Below are positions 57,301 to 64,000 of a stretch of 64,000 nucleotides of DNA, one piece after another. The notes below the pieces were generated by a model. The model saw nothing but the letters and a program-made list of their open reading frames with translations. It searched no databases and was not told the DNA's origin. The translations under genes were made by a program, and so were the position numbers. The number at the start of each line of letters is the position of its first letter. The stretch's first letter is position 1. Source of the DNA: Cafeteria roenbergensis (taxonomy: Eukaryota; Sar; Bigyra; Bicosoecida; Cafeteriaceae); NCBI GenBank assembly GCA_008330645.1, contig VLTN01000029.1, positions 1 through 64,000 on the forward strand, in the 5' to 3' direction.

Positions 57301-60300
57301 CGGCCGCGGCGCCGGGAGCAGGCACCCCCGCGTCGGGCGCCTCCGCCCACGCCGCCCACTCATCGGGCCGGTCAGCCAGCGACACGGGAAGCGCCGCCAG
57401 CAGCCTCACAGCCCGCTCCAGCTCCGCCGCCACGGGCGACAGTGCGGCCGCCTCCGCGGGGCCGGTTTGGCCACGAGCCCGCCGCTTGGGGGACGAGGCG
57501 ATGCCTCCGCCGCCGCCTCCGCCTCCGACGCCGCCGCCGCTCCCTAGCCCGCCCCTTGCGCCCGTCAGAGGGGTCCCGGGCCCCGGCGGGGCGGGGAGCA
57601 GTCGCCGGAGATGCCGAGTGCACGCCGCTGCCAGGACGCGTGCGGCGTCTGCCGCCTCGTCGAACCGTGCCTTGGCCGACCTGGCCGACGCTTCAGCGTC
57701 CGACACTGGACGCGTCGCCCAGCTGAGCAGCTCTCGCGCCACGGCGGATGCGGCCTCGGCTTCTGCCGCGCTAGGGACGGCGCCTGCAGAGTCGTCGTCG
57801 CTGCGCCCTCGTCCGCGCGCGCCGGCCGCCAGGTCCGCGCTTGCGCCGCGCTCCCGAGCGGGCTGCACGGCGCTGTGGAGAAGGGCTCCGACCCGTGGCA
57901 CTTGCACCGAGGCCCGTGCCGAGGCCGCCAGCAGGAGGGCGAGCCTGGTCTCGGCGCCCAGCCCCTCGCAGATGCTGGAGAGCAGGCGCGATGCGATGGC
58001 CGACTCCAGCTCGGCTGCGCGCTGCAAGGCCTGGGCGCGGTCGGGGCCGTGCGTCACCGCCTGCCGGACAGCGTCCAGAAGCGACTTGCCCTCGGACCCG
58101 GCCTGCCCGCCCCGGCCGCCGTGCTCCAGGGAGCCCACGCCAGGCGCGGAAAGGTGTGCCGCGTCGAAGAGCACGTCGAACGCGGGGAGGGGCAGCGCCG
58201 CTGCAGGGGACGCGGCGGCCAGGCTCGCGACGCACGAGAACACTGTGGCCCCGAGGCGAGCGACGCTCTGCAAGGCCTGGGAGGCGGCGGCCACCTCGGA
58301 CCGGGCCGCGAGCGCTGCGGCGCTGGCGGCCTTGGCCTGCATCGCGGCCTCCTTCGCAGCCTCGAGGGCCCCCACAAGCCTCTCGTCCACGCGGGGCGGC
58401 GCCGGGGCGGCCGTGCCTGGCGCGTCGCCAGACCCGTCAGCCGCTCCGCCCGCCGCCCCGTCGCCAGACCCGCCGTCGCGTGTGCCCTCGCCTGCCGCGG
58501 CTCCCATCGTCAAAGGCGGCGAAGCCCTGCCTTGCTCCGGAGCGCGGCCCGGGGCGGCTGGGCCTCCCCGCCCCGCCGGCTCGTGGCCGGCCGGGCCCGC
58601 CGGCTTGCTCGCCAGCGTGTCGAGCAGGCGCGCATCTGCCCGCTCGGCGTCGATCGCTGACTGGGCCAGTTCGCGCAGCACGCGACTCCGCAGCTCAAAC
58701 AGGCCGGGGCGCTCGGCGGCCAGCACCCTGCTCTCCAGCCGCTGCGTCGTCGCCTCCTCTCCCTCGGGGAAGCGCACCGTCACCAGGCCGTGCCGGCGCG
58801 CAAGGGCGCTCGCCGTCTCTTCGTCCTGGCACACCACAACGACCACGCCATCGGCTGCGCCGCAGCCACTGTGTGTGGCGGCGGCGGGGCCGGCCGCGTC
58901 TCCCGCAGCGGTGGTCGTGTCCGTCGCCCGAATGCCGTGCCCACGAAGCAGCTTCGCGGGCACGCGGGCTCGCGGCGAGCGAGCGTGCAGCAGCATCGCG
59001 CGGAAGGCTGGCAGCTCGGCCGCACCCTTGACGACGGCATCGTGCCCGCCGTCGCGGCTGAGGATCGCGATGCCGTCGTCTCCGGCGTCTGCCTCCGTCA
59101 GGGCAGGCGCGTCCTCGCCCTCGGCTGCGCTCTCCCGGGCAGACGCTGCCAGCCACTGTCGGAGCCAGCCGGCGCCGCTGCCCGCCGGGTCCACCAGCAC
59201 GGGGCACTGCCCGGCCTCCACACACGCGGCCACAGCGGCTGCCGCGAACGCGCTGTGGTCATCCGCGGGCAGACCGGCCGCGCGCCACTCGCTCACCCTC
59301 GCGTCCTCCGCGAGCAGAGACGTGCACCACCGCACTGCGTCGTCGCCGCTGGCCGGGCCGGCCGCCTGCCCCGCGGAGCCCAGATCAACGCACAGCGCGG
59401 CACGGTCCCCTTCCAGCATGCCGCCGCCAAACGCGGCGGCGGCGGCCGCTGCCGCTGCCCTCACAGGCAGGGTCCGCTCGATCTCCGCGCAGCCTCGCAG
59501 CTCCTCCGCCCAGCGCGACTCCTCGCTCCCGACCGCCTGCACCAGGCGCCGCGACAGGTCGAGCTGGCCCTGGCAGTCGGCAGCGGCGGCGGCGGCGGCG
59601 GCGGCGGCGGCGTTGGCCTCGCCGAGCCTGCCGTCTGCCTTGGCGAGCGTGGCGGTCGCGGCCTCCGCCGCCGCCTCCGCCGCCTTGACCTCGGCATCGG
59701 CGGCATCGGCCTCCGCCTCCGCCTCGGCCACCTGCGCGCGAATGGGGCGCACCACGGACAGGACGCGATCCAGCTCCAGGATGTTCAGCGCCCACTCGCA
59801 CAGGCCGGCGGCAGCGCGGTTTCGGCCGGCCACCACCGCCGGGTCCACGCCCGCCCGCTCCACCAGCGAGCGCGCGGCCCGCACGTTCGGCTTGGGAACC
59901 TCCCCCGCGTCCAGCCGGTCCGGGAACTCCCGCAGCGCCGCAAAGAGACGAGCAATGTCGCGCAGGAGCGACCGCTTGAGCGACGGCCAAGACAGCGACT
60001 CCGCGTCGGCAGCGAGCGCCTCCCCGTGCGAGGCCGGCACTCCGGGGAACACGCCCGCCAGCAGCACCGCCACCACTGCAAACACGTCGTCCACGCCGGG
60101 GGGAGGCTGCTGCATCGTGCGGCACTCGGTGAGCGCGGGCTTGGTCACCGTGTCCAGGGCTGCCGTGGCGGACGCCACTGCCGGCTCCGCCTCGCGCAGC
60201 GCCGCCTCCGCCTCCGCCTTGCGAGCTTCAACGCGCGCGCGGGCAGCTGCAGCCTTGGCTGCCTCTGCAGCCGCCTGGGCCCGCGCGTCGGCCGCGGCGC

Positions 60301-63300
60301 GCATGTCCCCCTCCGCGTCCTTGGCCTGCGCGGCCGCGGCGGCTTTGCCCGCCTCCGCAGCGGTGCGGGCCTCGGCCAGGCGGGCCTCGAGCGCCGAAGC
60401 CGCCGCCTGCGCCGCGCGCAGCCGCGCGAGTCCGTCCACGAGGCGGCGCCGGCGGCGCGACTGGGCCAGCCTGCCCTTGTCCACGCGCTGCGCAAACATG
60501 CCCAGCGCCGCCAGCAGCAGCGCAGGCGACGGCTGCGTCCGCGGGGCCGCCGGCACCCGCCTGCCGCTGCGCGGCTCGGCGCCACCCTGGTCGTCTCCGC
60601 GGCCGGGCTCGCCCCCCTTGGCCCGCGACCGCTGCTGCGCGGCCGAGGCCGGGAGCAGGAGCTGCGCGCGTGCGGCCGCAGCAGCCTCCGCCTCCGCGCT
60701 GGCCTCGAGCACGCCGGCCACCATCCGCTCCGCGTGGGACCCCGGAGCGTCAGGAGGGCCCTCGGGGGCCGGCCCGCGCTCCTCGGCCAGCGGGTCGGCT
60801 GCCGGGTCCTGCCCCCGAGAGACGAGGAACCCGCTCGCGAGCATGTCGGCGGCGGCGCGCCGGGCGAGCGGGTCTTGCGCCGCGGTCGCCCCCGCGCCTG
60901 CCGACGACGCCTCCCGCTCCCGGTGCCGGCGCCGCGCGTGACGAGTCACGTCGGCGGCGGAGCCTGCGGCAAGGGCCCGGCGCGCCGCCGCCCCGCAGAC
61001 GCCGCGCACCACCGCCGGGCTCCACTCCGGAGACTGCACGACGACGGCCCGCCGCGCCAGCCACGGCGCGGCCGATGCCACCTCGCGCAAGCGCCGCGGC
61101 TCCGTGCCCCCGTCGGTGTCGACCACGGCGACGACGGTCACGAACCGGCGGAGCAGGTGCGCGAGCAGCGTCCACGCAGCGCTCGCGTCGTCGCCCATTC
61201 CCTGCGCGCGCGCGCGCTGCCCGAGGGCCGACGCTACCGCTGAGGCGATGGCGGACTCGCCTGTCGAGCGGCCAGGTGCCGCTCCAGGCTGCGCTGCGGC
61301 GTCGCCTTCGGCCGGCTGCTCGCCGGCCGAGGCCCGCCCCCCGGAAAGCTCTCCCGCGAGCCTTGCCAGGCCCTCAGGAGAGGCCTCGGCCAGCGCTCCC
61401 AGCACCGCCAGAGGCCCCGCTGCTGCGGTGCTGCTCTCGTCCGTCAGCCGCATAAGCACCGCGGTGGGCTCGCCGCGCGTGGCGGCCGACACGGCAGCTG
61501 TGAATACCTCCTCCGCCGCGACGGACGTTGCGTCCAGCCTGGCCGCGCCGCTGGCGAAGGACGCGAGCCTGGCGAGCGAGTGCCTGCCGCTGCCTGGCAG
61601 GCCCACGACGGCGACATGCTCCCCCGCCGTGGCAATCGCACGGCCGATCCGCGCAGCCGCCTCTGCTGCAGCCGGGAAGAGCGTGAGCCCCAAGCGCGCG
61701 GAAGCCGGAGCGATGGCGTCGTGGCGAGCCTGTGCGCTCTCGAACGCCATCTGCACTGCCGCCACGCCTGCGGCTTCGGCCAAAGAGCCAGCCTCCGCGG
61801 ACGCGTCGACGTCGGAAGGCCGCGCCAGCCCTGAAGCTCCGGCCTGGCCGGCTGAGTCGGCGCCGGCTCGTCGGCCCGGAGCCAAGCCGTCGCCGTGCTG
61901 GGCGTGGCCGCGACGCTCGTCGGCCGTCCTTGCCAGTGGCTCCAGCACCTCCGTGTCCGACAGGCCGTCGTCGTCGCTGCTCGTCCCCTGGCTCCAGGTG
62001 TCCTCGGCGCCGCCCGGACCGGCGCCACCACCACCAGCACCAGCAGCACCAGCAGCAGACGAAGCAGGGTCTGGGTGCAGTGTTGTCATCGACCGCGCCG
62101 CCGCAAACACAGGCGCGGCGATGGCAGCCTGATCCCTCGCTGCGACCGCGCGCTCCGCCGCGTCGCGCGCCAATTCCAGCCGCGAGGGCACCACTCGCTT
62201 CGCGCCGCCGCCACTAACGTCACCCCCAAGAGCTGAGCTGAACCCTCCGCGCGAGAGCCGCAGCGCAGGCAGCGTCGAGGCGGCGCCACTTCCGCCGCCA
62301 GCGCCGCCAGCGCCGCTGTGCCCGGCCCGGAACCCTGCCAGGCCGTCCCAGCCTTCCGCGCCGGCGTACACGCCCCCGGACGCGAGGGCCGCCTCGGGCG
62401 TGGCCCCTCCGGCAAGCTCGTCGAGGATGACGGCAGCAGCGTCGACGGCCGCGGGCGGGACCCCGTCAGAGGCCAGCTGTGCAGCGGGGGCATGCTGCCA
62501 GCCGCCGCCGGAGCGAGGTGCGCCCGAGCCCGCGGCGGCTGCTTGTCGTCCCGGGGCGCCGGGCGCGGCGGAGGGCGGGCCCTGGCCCAGCTGCGCGGCG
62601 GCGGCGAGCTTCCTGGCGGCGGGCACAAGCCAGGTCCCGGCGTGCGCGGTCGCAACTGCGCGCAACGCCGCGGCCTGCGCGCCTGAGCGGGCGAGCGGCT
62701 CAAAGTGCGCGGCCGCAGCGGCCAGCCACAGCCGCACGACCTGCCCAGGACCGCCGGTACCGGACGCGAATCCGCGCGCAGGAGCGGCCACTGCCTCTGC
62801 GACCGCGGCAGCAGCGTGCAGCGGCACGCGCGACGTTGCCACGGCCACTCGCTCCGAGAGCGCAGCGTCGGCCGCGGCCCACCTTCCCACCAGCCTGCTC
62901 GCGTCAGCCCAGCAGGCAGCGGAGGCCTCGCCAACGGCAACGCCGAGCGCCTGGTGCGCGGCTGCAACGGCCTCTGTGGCGGCGCCTAGCGGCAGCAGCC
63001 CGTCCCCCGTGTGGCTGGCCAGTGCCGCCAGCGCCTCCGGCGCGGCGCGACCTCCCAGCGAGGGCGACGCGCTGAACAGCGCGCACTTTGCCACGAGGCG
63101 CGGGCCGCCAGGGTCGGAGTTTCGCCCTGCGACCACGGCGAGCAGCGCCAAGGGCGAGAGACGCACGTCGCTCATGACGGCAGGCGAGCCTGCCACCAGG
63201 CGCACCGCGTCCCGGTCCAGAGCCTCCCGCAACGACGCCTCGGCCTGGCTGGGCAGCGACGGCGCGGGGAAGCTGCCGGCGCTGCTGGACTGCGCTGCGA

Positions 63301-63505
63301 GCGGCCTGGGCGGCAAGCTGACGTCATCCGCGAGGACAAGCACGCGCGACGAGCCTTGACGCTTGGGCAAATCGCCGTGCGCCAGAGCTGCGCTGACGCT
63401 AGCTCGGCCCGCCGCAGCGACGCCCCAGCGCGCCGGCGCGCCGCGAAGCTGGTGCGGCACAGCCGCGTCACCGCGACCGCTGCCCCCAGCGCCAATGGCC
63501 GCGCC

Positions 63506-63540
<35 letters not shown>

Positions 63541-64000
63541 CACCTCCGCTGCCGCTGGCTCCAGTCCCGGCAGCCGCAGACCTGCGGTGGCTCGCGCAGG
63601 CGGTGGCCAGCCACCGCCGCACGAGGGTCCCGGTGGTGCCCGAGGAGAGCGAGAGCGCGCCCTGCGCCGGGGCCTCGAGCGCCAGGCTGCCGCCGCTGGG
63701 CCGCGCGCCGGCCGCGGAGAGGAGCTCCGGGGCGAGGAGGGCCGTCGCAGCTGCCGCCGCGTACCTGGCAACGCTCGAGCGGCCGCTGCCGGCGGGGCCG
63801 CTCAGCGCCACCGCGCGGCCGCGGGGCGCGAGCCGGACCGTCCAAAACGCGGCAGCGCACGCTCGAGGCACGGGCACGACCACCTGCCACGGCAGCAGCG
63901 GGCCGGCCGCGCCCCCTGCCCGAGGCATGCCCACGTAGAGCGGCGAGCTGTCGCGCCAGGTGCCAAACGCCAGAGCGCCTCCGCGCGCGGCCTCGCCGAT
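54356..64000 (-). CDS. Dynein heavy chain-like protein, AAA3 to C terminus (partial)
   Basis: The frame is open from the right edge to the stop at 54356, giving 3214 codons of a longer gene. The order fits a dynein motor. AAA3 comes first, with SGPAGSGRSSVARY and VLVLADDVSLPPRPLAAQ (the DDLNMP position). AAA4 has VAVVGLPGSGRHSLARLASF. The stalk coiled coil brackets the microtubule-binding segment, marked by TVTKPALTECRTMQQPPPGV and later PKPNVRAARSLVERAGVDP and LCEWALNILELDRVLSVVRP. AAA5 has EWRAAGLPADDHSAF and CPVLVDPAGSGAGW, then TTQRLESRVLAAERPGLFEL; AAA6 and the C-terminal domain (ELVVAGMRLRGAAW) follow. It is highly divergent and Ala-rich, and both P-loops read GxGR. It is likely an axonemal or ciliary motor relative; the subtype cannot be told. 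Confidence 0.75.

Noticed and set aside
55962-60941. 1659-aa open frame on the plus strand opposite the dynein-like gene
   Set aside because: A low-complexity antisense shadow; the minus-strand frame holds ordered dynein motifs.
63500-63545. CTG/CAG repeat as a separate feature
   Set aside because: It encodes a serine run within the dynein-like frame and is a simple low-complexity tract.

Overview
This window looks like nuclear DNA of a GC-rich unicellular eukaryote, and most probably a bicosoecid flagellate of the Cafeteria burkhardae / C. roenbergensis type. The reasons are very GC-rich, alanine-rich host genes, ciliary genes (an ARMC9 homologue and a dynein heavy chain-like gene), and a much more AT-rich endogenous mavirus-like virophage (EMALE, a Maveriviricetes/Polinton relative) that itself carries an Ngaro-type tyrosine-recombinase retrotransposon. 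That nesting is the pattern known from Cafeteria genomes. The species call is inference from gene content; no database was consulted.

Layout. 1-2281: a decayed non-LTR (LINE-like) retrotransposon tail behind a frame-broken ORF. 2462-7076: copies of a roughly 3.5 kb host repeat unit in minus orientation (one full degenerate unit and one partial). 7077-32898: the EMALE, with about 1 kb terminal inverted repeats, each ending in a 130 bp palindrome. 15146-21532: the Ngaro, inserted in a fibre-like gene of the EMALE. 32899-40913: the same host repeat unit in plus orientation (one partial and two near-identical units in tandem at 3494 bp spacing), each full unit encoding a predicted 675-aa membrane/coiled-coil protein. 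41495-45831 (minus): ARMC9 homologue with one visible intron. 46379-53872 (plus): a greatly expanded PAN2 deadenylase. 54356-64000 (minus): dynein heavy chain-like gene, AAA3 to the C terminus, running off the right edge.

The EMALE has a replication block on the left (helicase of the herpesvirus origin-binding type, primase, tyrosine recombinase) and a plus-strand morphogenesis block on the right (FtsK/HerA ATPase, cysteine protease, penton, major capsid protein), followed by a chromodomain-bearing retroviral-type integrase and an HNH endonuclease. No DNA polymerase B was found. Between lie several genes without clear function: a nucleotidyltransferase-like protein, a P-loop kinase-like protein, a coiled-coil protein, an amphipathic three-repeat protein, and an S74-chaperone fibre protein. 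Most EMALE genes start a few bases after a TAGTAG-like word, and the intergenic spaces carry several families of dispersed short repeats. The element is treated as a fossil: most frames look open, it carries one large insertion, and perhaps one or two further small breaks.

The most unusual features are: (i) the host sequence abutting the two EMALE ends is the same sequence in inverted orientation, so no ordinary target-site duplication exists and a host-plus-element palindrome several kb long surrounds the element; (ii) the 130 bp terminal palindromes; (iii) a virophage with both a DDE-type integrase and a tyrosine recombinase; (iv) the TAGTAG start motif and repeat families; (v) the nucleotidyltransferase-like and three-repeat amphipathic proteins.
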